The notes: a model not told the origin generated them from the letters alone. DNA of 64,000 bases from Mesocentrotus franciscanus (GCA_037976565.1 CP137680.1:16922374-16986373); one strand, 5' to 3'; shown: positions 35,701-49,137, numbered from the stretch's first letter. A program made the numbers and translations.

Positions 35701-38700
35701 GAAATTTAAAAATGTACCCTTTTCAGGAGATGTGACAATACTAGGCAACAAACAATGTACATGTATCATAGTTGTAACAAAAATAAGGAGAGATAACTTT
35801 GGAGGCTTCTTTAATTGACATGTATTCTATTTTTGTAGTAAACTCTCATTGGCCTACAGTGTATAACATAACAAACATGTTGTAGGCATGATTTTTGCAC
35901 AAAGGTTATTTATTTCTCATATTGAAAAAAACTATTTTGTGTAGATTGAAAAATAATCAAATACTTGACAACTATTCCTCTATTTATGCACATATTCCGG
36001 TTAACAAAAAACACAAAACGAATTGTTACAAAGTTTGCAGTATTGCAAAGAATCAGCAGTAATAATATACCATTGTAGAGTAATATGTAATGTACATGCA
36101 TTTAAGTGGGTGGACATTCCTAAGTCATGACCAAACTTATGAACTTCCATCACAAATGTATGTTTATCACACCTGTCTTATTTACTCTTGGTCTGTCTGA
36201 CTTTATAGTGTGTGGTAGTGAGATTAAAATCTTGTACACTTGTTATTTATAACTGCATGTTTAGTCATCAAGGCTAGGTCATGAGAGAAACATTATTTAA
36301 AATTTGATACATTGTATATATTGTATGAATGCTTTCTCTTCTGTAGCAGTAATGTACATATTAACACTGGCATATTACATTTATCATAAATTTAAATTTA
36401 CATGAATGATCATCTTTCAAAAACTATATGCTGTGCATTTTGCAAACCCCATTGAACAAGCCCTCAAATATTTTCAATAATTCATACTAATTAATAATAT
36501 ACATTTGCATACATGTATATGGAATGTTTTTTGGGGAAGGTGTTAGAAGGTGAGAAGGTGAGAGTTAATTAACATGTTTTGGAACATATATTTTATAGGT
36601 CTAAATGCGTTCATTTAATCATACTCTATTCTTCCTTCTCAAGATTGTTCAAGAAACTTACATGAACACTGTACATGTATGTGTTACTTACTACAAATTA
36701 ACCAATTTTAGTTTTTTTGTTGGGGAGGGGGTGTATGTTATTTTACTCATTCATTTTCAAAAGAAAACCAATTATCGAGTTCTCCTCACAGTCCTAATTG
36801 TATCTTGTGGCAATTTGTAAAGAAAATAGACCGGTATCCAATTGCTAGTTTTATAAGGCACATTATAAAATGCACATGCCTACTTCCAGAACATGGAGAA
36901 ATGTTGTCACACCAGTCTGTGCAGGTTGCATGTCATTGACCTCTGATGTTAGTAACCTGTAGTGATTTTGATCTTAATGAGCGTGGAAGTGTTGAGTATC
37001 CATGGCTTTTATCTCAATCCATGTACAGTGACACAATCCCCTTATCAACACAAATATCCAGCTGGGGTTGAATTGAAACAAAACATTTGTCAGATCAACT
37101 TGTTCCTGATTAAAATCCATCAAACTGTTATATACATGTACATGTAGAGTTAAAAGCAAATGATTTTAAAACACACTTTCTTTTTTATATACATATGCAT
37201 TGTACAGTCAGTGACCCTTTTCCTATAACATTTTGATATGGAGGAAATTTGATTTCAACTGTCATGAATTACAAGTTGCATTTCCTGTGGCCAAAAAAGA
37301 AATTTAAACAAAAAATCTAATTTGGCTAGAAGGGTTTAAAGCAATTGAATCAAATGAATTAACAGTTAATGAGCAATTATTGTTACAATGTGCATAGTGG
37401 GGACTGCAATACAAGGTAACAAAACTAATAGAAAACATTGAAATTTGCCTCAAGAAATACTTATAATGGGAAAATGAAGAAGAAAAAAAATCATGAGTGC
37501 ACTGTATGTTTTGTAGTTCTCAAGTAACTTTAGATAAATTAGATGTATACATGTACCTGTTGTCATTGCTCAATTTGTAGACTTTTTACCCATTTTTTGC
37601 AAAAAGTTCTTAGTCGATCTGGCGCAGATAACCTAGACCCCTGTCGAGTCAATTTCCTATGACAAGACTCCCACTGAGAGAGAAACCTCAATTTTTATTG
37701 GACTCGGTCAAAGAAGATAATGGGAACAATTTCTGAGAGATAAATGTTCTCGAAGTTTATCAAAACTTATTCATAATTTCATGATTATGATGTCAAGAAT
37801 CAATGATTTTGTTGTGATAAATGTGAATGATCTGCATTGCTGAACACATAGCTGTGATACAAAAACTCTCATTATAGTTTTTAGCAACTTTTTTAAAAAA
37901 AGGAACAATTGTGAATAGTGAGCTGTTTTTAGCCAGTGCTCTATTGCACTCTGGCTCCGGCTCTCCAGCGGGAGAGTTGTACAGGCATATGCAGTCCATA
38001 CAGTACATCAACATGCAGCTGGCCGTGTGAATACATTTGCAAACCACAACGCAGGACTGTACAAATGCAGTACTTTAAAAATCAAGTACTCCTCTTTTGA
38101 CATCGAATTGATAAAAGTCTCCTTTATGTAAGGTGCTACTTTCTCGATGCCCTATTACACTTTCATAAAAGATCCTAAATTGGAGAAGTAGCCAGGTTTT
38201 TTGTTCACACGTTTTATCAAGCTACATGTACTTGCGTGTGGTGAAGAGTTGATACAGTTTCAGCTGTTATGGTTTTTTTTTATGGATGGGACTTTTTTTT
38301 CAGTGAATCATTTTTATTTTTATATCATTTTTAAAAATTAGAAATTGTCAATTTTCCTGCGACTAATTCTTTAAACTTTTTTGTAGTCTGTAGTACATGT
38401 ATGTATGTCAAATTGTGCACACTTTCTTTGTGAAAGCAATAGCATTTCATTCTTCATAATATTTGCTTGATTAAAATTGGAATAGTTGTATAAATACATA
38501 CACCTGTACATACTTGGGTACATGTACAGTACATTATTTGTAAGTAGAAATAATTCCATTATAACTTACAGGTAGGCCTACATGTACATGTATTTCCTGT
38601 ACTAGTAGTATTACACTTTTGCAGGCTCGCAATTGACCATGTCATCATTTTGAAGGAAAAGTCAAATGAAAGTGCAAAATAGAGCTTTTTCATTACAGGT

Positions 38701-39606
38701 TTGATGGCATTGTTAGAAAATGAAATCATTCATCACTTGTCAAAGCAAATGAAACCAATTACTGCTTTGACATGAAAATGGGAAACTCATCAGTCACTTA
38801 TTGCAGAGGTTAGTGAATGGACACCATATAGAGTCTAGTTCGTTGTAATGCCAGAGTGAATTAATTTGAAATTCATGAAATAATTAACATGTTAATATAC
38901 TGAGCACTGGGACACTAGAATGATGGAAAATTAAGCAATAACAGGGGTGTTGCTGAACTTCATATGGGTTGCCAACTTTACAACCAAGGCAATTGTTTAG
39001 GTTGCCAGTTACTTTTAGCTTGGTAGTCATTTACAGAAAACTGCTAAAAATTCACTTGAAACAAATTTATGTTTTGAATGTTTTTTGTATTTGTCCAGGC
39101 AACAAAGACTAGACTTTAAAGTTGCCTGATGAGATTTTAGATGGCCAATGGAATTTGGGCAACCGATAATTTCAAGCGCTAAATTTAGGCTGAGTCTGCT
39201 TTGAATATGTTCTATACCCTCTCTGTGAATATGCACTTAGAGTAAAAAATGTCCCAGTGTCTTATTTGGTACATCAATTCCTTCACATTTTCTTACATGT
39301 ACATATACATGTATGTCTGTGTGCTGAAGACCTCACCATGTACATGTAGAGTATACTATTGTTGGTGAGGAAATGATGGAGGTTTTATTTTCTTGACAAA
39401 GTCAAATGCTTAAGTCAATTTAACTGTATGTCTGTCATTATAGACTACAGTCATGTACTTCAAATCAATGGAATGCACAACATTTGCAATGTGTTCATCT
39501 GATATCTGTGAGATTTCATGCTGAAAACGATGGAAGAAAATGAGACAAATTAGAAGTTTTGGTCGCTGTGTGAGGTATATAGGGGCATGGAAGGAGCGCT
39601 ATTTTG
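29711..39606. other. Intron 1 (copy B), no exon seen
   Basis: Same content as the copy A intron with small indels. One insertion relative to A creates an extra TACCGGTA at 29842-29849. Confidence 0.6.
30931..31064. mobile_element. MITE, copy B allele of the element at 19474-19607
   Basis: Same 124-bp element (30936-31059) with the same TCTGG flanks, so the insertion pre-dates the split of the two copies. Confidence 0.85.
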
Positions 39607-42600
39607 GCACGAAGTGTAATTTGAACATTCGTGCAATTCACACTCAGGAATGTGCCATAGAATACATAATTTGTTTGGGCTTAGTCTTGATTCAAAGCAC
39701 TTGTTATTATCAACTACATGTATGTTCTAATATTTGCAGATGAGCACAGAATTTTAAGAGTAAAACGCCCCCTACATCACTGTACTTTACTAAAACATAA
39801 CATTAATATATATTTGTTTCAGGCATACATGTAGACCTACATTGTCCATGTAATCCAACAATGTCATGATTTGGGTTTTAAAACATTGCAAATAAGGCAA
39901 AACACTAATAGTCTTAGTTATAGGTAAATTGTAGTGACTAAGCAATGCTTGTTTTTTTTAATAACGCATGATAAATGCTTTGCTAACAAGTACAAAAGGA
40001 CAGGGTGCCATGTTTAAAAAAAAACAGCAATCTTGAAAGTTTGTTGATAAGTTGGTGAATTTTTAACGTGAGAATTCAGCCTGCTTTGAACACAAAGGGA
40101 AAAACCAATGATATCCAAGATACAAATATATACCTTCTTGGTACAAAGGAACAAGATTTCATGTCTAAAAATAGGCAATTTTGGTAAGTTTGTTGGTAAA
40201 CTGTTGAAGTGAGAATTCAGCCTGATTGGAACACAAAGGGGAAAAACCAATGATATGCAGGGTACAATGCAGAAACCCCATCAAGATATGACCTGTTGCT
40301 GAACAGTAAGTAACTTCTGAAAACCGCTGAAAGGGTATTGAGCCTGTTCTCCCTTTTCTCTTTCAAAAAGAAAAGCCGCTAAAATAATATTTCATTCTGC
40401 ATTATGTGATCCATATCATTGCACTGTACACAGTCTGTAATTCCACTGTGTTAGAAGTAGAATCAATGAAAAAGCAAATAATAGAATAGGTTATAGTTGA
40501 TATTTTTAAATGACCTTGTGTGATCCAGACAAAGTACATGTACTTTATATACTGTACATGTAAGCACAGAGATATAGTATTGTGTCATAACCCATGACAA
40601 AACTTATGCAAAAAGAAGTTACCTGTTGTATCTATTGAATAAATTTCTAATACTTTAATGAAACCAGTAGTTTATTTTTTTAAATTGTGAACAACTGTCT
40701 ATGTTCATTTCAAAGTCAATGTAAGAGTACATGTATGTATATTAATGTGAGGTGTTATGAGCATAGTTGCAAAGACCTCACAAAAACCTAAGGCAATTTC
40801 AGTAGCCCTGTACATCACTTATTGAAATGTGTGACATAACAATTTACATTTCGAGTCCATAAACAGAACATGATTGCTGTCAGCAATCCAATGGAGGCAT
40901 TGAAATTGCCTTTCATTTGATTTCTCGAAAATCTGTGCAGTTGTGTTTAAAAAAAAAAAAACATTTCGATGTTGTTTAAACTAGGGAATCATCTAACATA
41001 GCATGTGAAGAAGAGCACTAGTGGATTTACGTATATGATCTCATATGCTCCTTACCGGTATTCAATCTCTAATTCTTGTTTATCCCTTGTAACCCCCTCC
41101 AATCCAACACAATTTGTCAGGCTCTGCCCCAGACCCTCCCCTGACAAAGTTCAAACCATAGCATTCTGTTTTCAAATATTCTCCTGGGATATACCCTCAA
41201 CCTTGAGATGTCGGTCAGCATTATGTTCCATAACCATGTTCTCATGTTTACTCCGATTTCTTGATGCTATCCAACACCAATGCCATTAATATTTTTCATA
41301 TTTGTGCTTGGGTGTACGGGTCTTCTCATCTTTTTTTGATTAGGACTACATTATGGTATGTACAGGGAGACGTGTTAGCTGTTATTGGAAATATATATAT
41401 GAATGACTTGCTTGAAGTGTAGATGAATAGTGATGTAAAATTATCCTTGATATTTCATCAGATCTACATGTATGCTAAGGTACAATGTAGGGCTACAGGT
41501 ATCAATTCAATATACAGGCACTGTACGCAAATGAAACTAAAATATATGTATGCGGTAATGTATTGGACGAAATACCTTGACTTCCCAACAATAGGTCCTC
41601 CACAAGAAGTACCTTACATGTACCGGTACATGTACATCGTCATCATCATTGTCCCTCTCATGAGGGGTTACTGAATTTCATGCCATGATGACACTCCCTC
41701 CCTCACTTCTTCTTGTCTTGAGCATCCTCCTACAATAAAATTTTTCCAAAAAAAATAATTGCATCTTATGTAGCGTAGTCCATAATATATCATATACAAT
41801 GAATCTTGTGGCAATTTTGGCTTCATTAGTTTGTCAATTAATAATTACATACATGTACATGTAGTACATCATATTACATGTATTTACACTTTACCTGGAT
41901 ATCGTTTTAGACTTGTGTAGAATACTAGAATCACAATAAGATATGGATGTAGCCAAAATCTTAGAAGAGAATTTATTTTCCAATTCCATCTGCCAACTAC
42001 TTGTAACTCTCGCATGAAATTGTAGGGCAGACAGATTTAAGGAATAGCTGAGCGTTCTTCATGGAATCCAGAAAGGTAGAAGACTGTCGTGTACCTCTGG
42101 GGAGGATAAGGTGCGATGGCGTGTGTTCATAAGGACCAAAGCCGGGGTTATTTGGTTACAACCCCAGGTGTGTGGCTGTGAGTTCACTTGATTGGCAGCT
42201 AGTGACAGAAATGGAAGAAATGGAAGTATTCCCTTCTCAAAGTTATAAATTCAGAGAACACAGAAAAAGAATACTCCAGAGCAGTGAGCGATTTGGTTCT
42301 GGAAACCTCCAAAAATAGCTCTAGTAATCTCTCAAAGACCTCTAGTAAAAACAAAACAAAATGGGTGCAAGCCAAAAATGTCCTTACAACAATTAAACTT
42401 CTCTCAGACAGCCTAACATTTAAAACAAAATGAATCGAAACAAAAGAATACTTAAAATTTGCTGAGAGTGAACCAGGGAAAAAAATACTTGAACAATTTT
42501 GGGGGCTACTTTTCAAGCTTGCTTGCATGAAAATAACACTCTTTAATTTGTTTTGCATTGAACTCTGCAAATTTTGGGGGGCACTTTTATGACTTTCGGG

Positions 42601-45084
42601 GGCTCTTTTTAGCATTTCGGGGGCTAATTAGGCCCGAGCCCCATTGTATTTTTTTCACTGGAATGAATTTAAATTTCTAAATTGTAAATGCCGTAGGAAA
42701 GCACTAGAAAGTTCTTAGAGTAGCTCTTGTAATATTTATTTTTTTAACACTCTGGTTTAAAAAAAAAATATATATATATATATATATAGAACTTGCCAAA
42801 CCCCAATGAATGGGGAATAGAAAACAGCAAATCTGGGAAGACTGTGAAAGAAACAGAATGATGAAGTGTTGAAAACTTGGCCTTTTTCCGTTCTTACTTG
42901 AAAAGACCTATCAAAAGTAAATTTATTTTGAACTTCATATTTGGCATTTAAGCTGCTCATCAAATAGATATAAAGTGTTATTATGTTACTTTCTCTATAG
43001 GCATACATTGAATTACATTTTTTTTAAAAACAGTAATACACCAATTAGGCCCTAATTCAACCAGTCCACCTTGAGTTATCAAAAACACAAAATACATCAA
43101 ATTTACAAGGGGTATGAATAATTTAGTTGTTAAACTGTATTTGGTTTTGGTTGCTAATTTAACAGAAACCTGGGAATAAGTGCATACAATGCAGGGCTGA
43201 TATTCTTTTTTTTTATTCAGTTTTCTAATTTTGGCTCACAGTTCAAATGTGGCTCGCACACGTTCATGTAACAGTCGGCAATCGCCTACACGTACGCTAG
43301 CATAATATTTACATGCCTAGCCGACCCTAAACCCACGTAGGATATATGAAGTAGTGTATCTCCCAAGGGTTGTGAACGAAAGGCTGTCAAAAATTTGTGA
43401 CCGAACAATGGTTAGGAGCTTGGCCCAGTATACAATGTACTTGTTTGAGTGCGGAGAGAACTAGGCAAAGAGGATCCATGCCATATACTTAAATGTCAAC
43501 AACTTAGGCTCAGCATAGTTCTCTGTTATTAATGTTCTTCACTTTAGAAAGCTAACACTTTGAAAAAGTTGTGCTTGTTCCCTTCTACTTTGGATATTTA
43601 CAAATTTACATTTATGTGTGTTTGTTGACATTGCAAACTTTTGTGTTTCTATTCAGTACAAGTGACAATTTTTGGTTCTCATGTAGTCCATACACTTTGA
43701 CAATAGATGTGTTGAGTTACAAATTTGCTTGGCAACATCTGTTTGTTATGATCAATATTCATCACTTCCAGGTTCATATTTATTTCAATATGAAAAAAAG
43801 GAGCTGCTGTATTTTTTTCTTCAAAGTTGAACTTTTGTAGGTGTGAATGTGCCAGCCACAGGTGTCAAATATTGGTGGGGTTTTCAGGAGACCTTGTGTT
43901 ACAGTCACAGAGCTGTCTTTGTGCATGGTTTTATTGACATTATAGTACGTTTACATGGTAATTCATTTTGATTATTGCGTTCCTACATGTACACCCCCTT
44001 TTCCCCTCTCTAGACATTCATGTATGCATGAAACATTCCATGTTAGCCTACATGTACATGTATATGACAATTACAGTATGCCCTTTTTACTGTATTAAGG
44101 AAAATTATTTAATCAACATCCACATCCACAACCTCATTCTAATGAAAATGATTTCACAATACCGATTCCATGACTAATAACAGATCGTATTAATTAAAGG
44201 AACAAACGAAGTGAGATGCCAGCATTTTGAAAGCCTAAGTTATTTCTGCATGCAGATGATAATGCAGCGTGGATGGAAAACAATACAGGAGGACAAATAG
44301 AATCTATTCAGGGTCACTCGACCATTCTCTGCCATTACTTTGACAAGGATACAAGTGCTATTCAAACCGAATGTAGCAGAAGAATTTCCAACACACCTTC
44401 CACCGACCCAACCTTTTTTCTTATAACATTTTCAAATAAGAGGAGGTCTGCTGCATTGATTTCTATTTTCCATTTTTGCAAGTCTGTTATTTTTGGAACT
44501 TCATGTGGAAAAGGGTGAAGAAAAAGAAATAAAAGAGAGAAAGCAAGCAAATGTCGTGAGAGGAATGGCTCTCTCTTTTTGATGTCCCTGATGGATGGGA
44601 CACAGGTTGAAGAAGGACCTGTAGAATGGTTGTTTGGTTTGGGCTGTTTGTTTTGTGGCAAGGCAAGCAAGAGTAGTCTGAAATCTAGTTGTTCTTACAA
44701 GTGCTATTTCTGTTGCAGAACTTGTCCTCTTTTTCTTTCAGGCCGTTCGTTTGATTTTTGTCCCCACTTGAGTTTTCAAACCTACATGTACCTACATGTA
44801 CATACATGTAGCCTAAATAGCATATTTACAGTGTGTGTTTCGCCCCCTCCAGTTCTTTCTTTTTCTTAAACTGAATAGTGTCTATTGTACATGTATATAT
44901 ACATGTAGGCCTACATATTGTACATGTACCAAATATATAATGTGCTATATATCTAAATCTAGAGCAATTTGATTCAGCCTGAGGCTCATATTTTATTAAA
45001 TATGTGCATAAACATGATTTCAGTGACTAGTTAGTGAAATATTTCCCTGAAATTGTGCTCAATGAAAAATCAATAAGTATCTAT
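39607..45084. other. Non-coding DNA, intron or intergenic
   Basis: Unique sequence after the duplication. No cadherin motif or other domain seen. Frames at 41005-41289, 42199-42615 and 44273-44518 have no domain, and their codon content looks random. Two TACCGGTA palindromes (41053-41060, 41621-41628) and many ACATGTA strings occur. Confidence 0.5.
42764..42789. repeat. A-run followed by (TA)n microsatellite
   Basis: About nine A then roughly ten TA units. Confidence 0.9.
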
Positions 45085-45390
45085 ATATTAATACGCAAAA
45101 TCGCCGCGGGGGGTGCGTAACGGTCTGCCAATGTGAATTTCTTGACATCAAACCCGTCTTTCCTCGACCCTGCCCGCCTCTGCCGTGGCGCGGGAACAGC
45201 GACACAATTCCAAATGGATGGGATCGGGCATGCCGCGTGCCACGTCGACCCCATGGTCGCCGTCCATGTCGTTAAAAGGTGGTTTCGGGGTCCCGGGAGG
45301 ACGGGCGGACGAGCACGGCCGGCGTCGTCCGTGCAAGGAGGCGACGAACCCGCGAGCGAGTCGGCGAGGCGTGCACCCGCCCTCTGCACG
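45085..45390. other. GC-rich island of unknown nature
   Basis: About 300 bp that is clearly GC- and CpG-rich in an AT-rich setting, with sharp edges. Overlapping frames are open on both strands (plus 45133-45445; minus 45081-45513), which high GC alone can cause. The minus frame gives GFDVKKFTLADRYAPP near its end, not recognised. Possibilities are a CpG-island exon, a piece of ribosomal DNA spacer, or a mobile-element fragment. I cannot choose. Confidence 0.5.
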
Positions 45391-45617
45391 TCTAATCAAA
45401 GAGATCACACTATCAAGAGACAGTCCAGTCCATGATGTGTTGTAGCAAATATGCACGTCGCAAAGGGAGGGCCTATCCCGTGTTAGGCATCTTGCTATAT
45501 GCAGTCTAATCAAAGAGATACTTTATCAAGAGACACGCCACTCACGTCATGTAGCGTAGCACATACATGATGCGATAGGTTGGGCCTATCCCGTGTGAGG
45601 CATCTTGCTATATATAC
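45391..45617. repeat. Two tandem copies of a 114-bp unit ending in a TATA-like box
   Basis: TCTAATCAAAGAGAT begins copies at 45391 and 45505. Each ends GGCCTATCCCGTGT-AGGCATC then TTGCTATAT; the second continues TATATATA. The units differ by small changes, so the duplication is not very recent. The TATA-like ends, the nearby CRE and the GC island suggest a duplicated promoter or an LTR/spacer repeat. Confidence 0.75.
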
Positions 45618-45630
45618 GCAGCAGCCAAAC

Positions 45631-45638
45631 TGACGTCA
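45631..45638. promoter_or_regulatory. CRE palindrome next to TATATATA
   Basis: A perfect TGACGTCA lies about 14 bp beyond the TATATATA at 45609-45616. In leftward orientation the order is CRE, TATA, duplicated unit, GC island, as in a promoter; use is not shown. Confidence 0.4.
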
Positions 45639-46183
45639 ACGTAATACGTGGTTCTACGCTCACACACGTACACACACAGTCGAGATAATTCGTGCGACGG
45701 TTAAAATATATTGGCACAAACAGTCCGATTTTTCGCGTAAAATCTTTACTTTGAATATATTTGTACAAATTCTGTGGACCATGCCAACATAATCATAGTC
45801 CAAGCTTCTGCTTTATTGGTCTTTTCATGAAAACTACATTGAAATCACAACAATAATAACGCAAATAGATTGTAATTGTCGAGACCATATAACTGAAGAG
45901 AAGAAAAATTCAGCGAGCTTAGGTAATATCACATGCCTCCGCACGGGCAACTCCCGCGGTGTCAGGCCAGTCACGGCGCTCACACAATGCAATTTAACCT
46001 ATGCAGTAACTGCAGCACTCTAGCTATACTGTAGTACCTGTATATAGCGTGTATTTAGATCATTCAATGTTTCATGTTTGAGCCATGCAATTGTTGTTTT
46101 CTTTTATTTCTTTTTTGAATGTGATGTGAATGTGAGTACGGTACATGCTATTACAGAAGTGTGCAAGGAATGATAGGCCTACA
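45639..46183. other. Non-coding DNA, nothing recognised
   Basis: Contains ACACACGTACACACAC near 45661-45676. No gene. Confidence 0.5.
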
Positions 46184-46477
46184 GGTGGAAGCAGGCGCGG
46201 ATCCAGGGGGGGGGCCTTGGTCCCCCTCAGCAAAGAAAAAAAAAAGAGAGAGAGAAGGAAAAGAAGGGAAAGAGGAGAGAAAGGGAAAGAAAGAAGAGGA
46301 AGAAGAAAAGGTGTAAATAAGAAGGAGATGGGGCGCGAAAGGGCCTTGCCGCCCGGGGTGTTGCCTCCCCCCACCCCCCCCCCCTTCATCAACAAAATAA
46401 GAGAGAAAGAAGGAAAGGGAAAGAAAAAAGGAAAAGAGGAGATAAAGAGAAAGAAAAAAAGGAAGAAAGGAAAAGAA

Positions 46478-46790
46478 GGGGATATCAGTTGCAATTTTCT
46501 CGCCAACAAGTTGTGAATCGAGGGCCAAAAACCTTGCCTCTCCCCCGCCCGCCCCAGCCAAAATAAGAGAGCTAAAATGGAACAAAAAAAGAGTAAGAAG
46601 AAAAGAAAAGGGTGAAAAGAAGGGAGATCAGTTGCGATTAATCCCGCCAAAACGTGTGAATCGGCTCTTGCCTCCCTTCCCCAGCACACCTAAAGAGAGA
46701 GAAAGAAGGGAAGGAAAGAAGAAAAAAGAGAAAGAAGAAAGGTAGGGAGATCAGTTGCGATTTTTCCCGCCAACAAGGTGTAGATCGGGG
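46478..46790. repeat. Three internal repeats of the hAT-like element
   Basis: GGGAGATCAGTTGCGAT...CCGCCAACAAGGTGTGAATCG motifs start near 46478, 46622 and 46745 (spacing 144 and 123 bp), separated by purine-rich filler. Confidence 0.75.
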
Positions 46791-47125
46791 GCGCTTGCGT
46801 ACTGACGGGGCTTGGGTGCTTGGGGCCTGCCCCAAATGAAATTTAAACGTGGTTTATTTCTAATTCGATACCGGTGATTTACAAATGTTGCTGAAATGAC
46901 ATAATTTTCCGAGATTTTTAGTACATTATACTTTTGTATGCGTTTGTTGGAAAATGACAAATTCCCAAATTTACAGTCAGGCAAAAATATGCTTATTTAG
47001 AGGCCTACATGTCAGGGTCCGCTGAACGGCAGGGCTCGGGGCTCGAGCTCCACCCCCTCCCACTTTTGTGGAAAAAGTATATTAAAGAGAAATAGAAAGA
47101 AAGAGAGAAAGAAAGAAAAATAGTG

Positions 47126-47430
47126 ACCTGCCAGTGTCACAAAATAATGAGGTATCAAAATATGCTCATCTGACCGTGATTAAATGCCTAAAACCCTGAG
47201 CTTCTGGGGCTCCGCCCCTGGACCCCACGCCAATGAGTGACCTGCCAGTGCCACAAATAAGGTATCAAATTATACTCATCTGACCGTAATTAAATGCCTA
47301 AAACCCTGAACTTCCGGTGGCTCTGCCCCTGGACCCACTCAATGGCCCTAAGGCGGACCCCTGGATGCTTATCTGACGGTAATTTAATGCCTAAAACCCT
47401 GAGCTTCTGGGGCTCCGCCCCTTGACCCCG
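47126..47430. repeat. Three further internal repeats of the hAT-like element
   Basis: CTGACCGTGATTAAATGCC and the following GGGGCTCCGCCCCTGGACCC recur at about 47170, 47280 and 47373 (spacing 110 and 93 bp). Confidence 0.75.
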
Positions 47431-47608
47431 AATCACTATGAAAACGTTGAGCGGGCTTGCATGTAAGAGTGGGGTGATGCGGATGTTTTGTCTGCCCCCC
47501 CCCCCCCAAAAAAAAAAAACGTTTTTGCTCATTACGTACCAATATTTGGCTCGCATAACTTCAAATTTGGGCCCCCTAAGGAATCCTGGATCCGCGCCTG
47601 GGTGGAAG

Positions 47609-49137
47609 GGATATAAAACAAATATACAATGACTCATTCTCGAACAAGCTAAAACTATTCGCACTCAGGAACATCAATAGTACTGTTCTCCTCGGGCCGC
47701 GATGGCCCTCGGGAGAATATAATACGATTTGATGTTCCTTCGATGCTCGAGTGTCATTGTATATTTGTATATTTGTATATTATTTTCAGTGCATGCATGA
47801 CAACAATATTCGTATAGATAATGAGACTGAGGATCCGGAAAGGGATAGTGAAAAAAGTAGGAACGAATTTAAGTGACGACAATAATCGTAATTAACGAAA
47901 GTAAAAGAAAGTATTAGTCTAAAATATATGCATCAATTTTAATTACAACTTATTGATTTCACCGTTTTCTTCGAATTTTCAAGTTTTATTACATGATACA
48001 TATTTATTTTAAAAAAAATTCAAAATGACATGGGACAGCAAACAAAAGGTTGATATTCTAACGAGTACAATATTAATGATAAGAAGAAGAAAAATTAAAA
48101 AATGATAAAAAGAAATTATCTTTAAAAAATATTATTTAAAAAAAAAATGATAATAATAATAATAATAATATTAATAATAATGATCGATAGCACATATCTA
48201 TTTTCGACCCCCACCCTCCCTAGAATCCCGTGGATTTTCCACGGGTCCTGCTAGTTATTATTTATTAGCCAACCAAGACTGCAGCAGAGCTTATTAAACA
48301 ATAAGCATGGAACAATTTGACAACAATTTCTTCGCAAATTCTGCTCTTTTTTCAAATGTTCCCATCCACAAAAGTTAAATTTCTATGCCTATTTTATAAA
48401 AAAAGGGATATCTGTTGCGCTCATTCAAAAGCTAACCAGTTGAAACATTTTCCCACAACCAGGGGATGATATTTTCAAATGCCCATACCATGGACCATAG
48501 GAATATTATCGATTCAATTACTACTTGCATAGTTTTGTACTTCAAATTCTGAAACAGAGTGTGACTTCACAGGCTCCATGTTGCATGTCACTGTGCTCCC
48601 ATCTTGAATGCGAGTCATATGCTTTTCACAAATTTTTAACCCCTTTTGGACTGGGTGGTTTACTTTTGTCTCTTCACTTTTACGCAGCAACGCATGAATG
48701 CGGCAGGGAAAGAAGTAAGCAGACAGCAGAAAAACAGCTAGAGGCAAAGTTGTGTTCATGAAAAGCTAGGGAGACAGACAATAGAGTTGGGTTTTTTGAA
48801 CCATAATAGATTTTTAAAAGAAGAATTCCCTCATGTGCCCACATACTCGGTGTGAGGGTACATGCACATAATCTCTATTCAGAATATGAGATATAATGCT
48901 GGAAGAGTCATTGTATTCCGAATGATCCCATATTGTACATGTATTCCATCGGAAAAACTATTTTCGAATTGTATTCATGTGGGCCTACTTAATACATCTT
49001 ACATGTACAGTGTACAGATACCTGTACAAGTTTATATACATGTAATATCACTGCTTATAGTCCTTTGGAAGCACGTAGAGATGTTAGTTACATGTATATC
49101 TTGCACAAGATACAAGAACAGCATATCATCCGTTTGG
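47609..49137. other. Non-coding DNA with simple repeats
   Basis: Holds an imperfect GC-rich palindrome near 47676-47706 (CTCGGGCC...GGCCCTCGGGAG), a (TAA)n run near 48148-48182, and a perfect hairpin CCCGTGGA-TTT-TCCACGGG at 48227-48245. No gene seen. Confidence 0.5.

Larger units (their letters stand above)
28721..39606. repeat. Copy B of the 11-kb direct duplication
   Basis: Starts inside the cadherin exon with no exon sequence before it, runs through the same donor, intron and MITE as copy A, and continues past the point where copy A stops into unique DNA at 39607. This head-to-tail layout around a gap is what two overlapping contigs from different alleles look like when they are not merged. 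A true tandem duplication would need both breakpoints to fall at the gap by chance. Confidence 0.95.
46184..47608. mobile_element. Non-autonomous hAT-like transposon, complete
   Basis: The element at 46192-47600 (1,409 bp) begins CAGGCGCGGATCCAGG and ends CCTGGATCCGCGCCTG, a perfect 16-bp terminal inverted repeat. It is flanked by identical 8-bp direct repeats GGTGGAAG at 46184-46191 and 47601-47608. An 8-bp duplication with CAG...CTG ends is characteristic of the hAT superfamily. The interior has no transposase frame: it is filled by purine-rich tracts and two sets of tandem repeats. The perfect target duplication suggests a fairly recent insertion. Long frames on both strands here only translate the GA/TC-rich filler. 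Confidence 0.88.

Noticed and set aside
44256..44518. NDNAAW...ENN...DKD-like residues after a CATGCAG acceptor, resembling a cadherin linker
   Set aside because: Spacing from NDN to EN is far too short for a cadherin repeat, the rest does not fit and no donor is present.
46072..46689. Long open frames (up to 205 codons) on both strands
   Set aside because: They translate GA/TC-rich filler of the hAT-like element; residues are almost only K/R/E/G or S/F/L/P.
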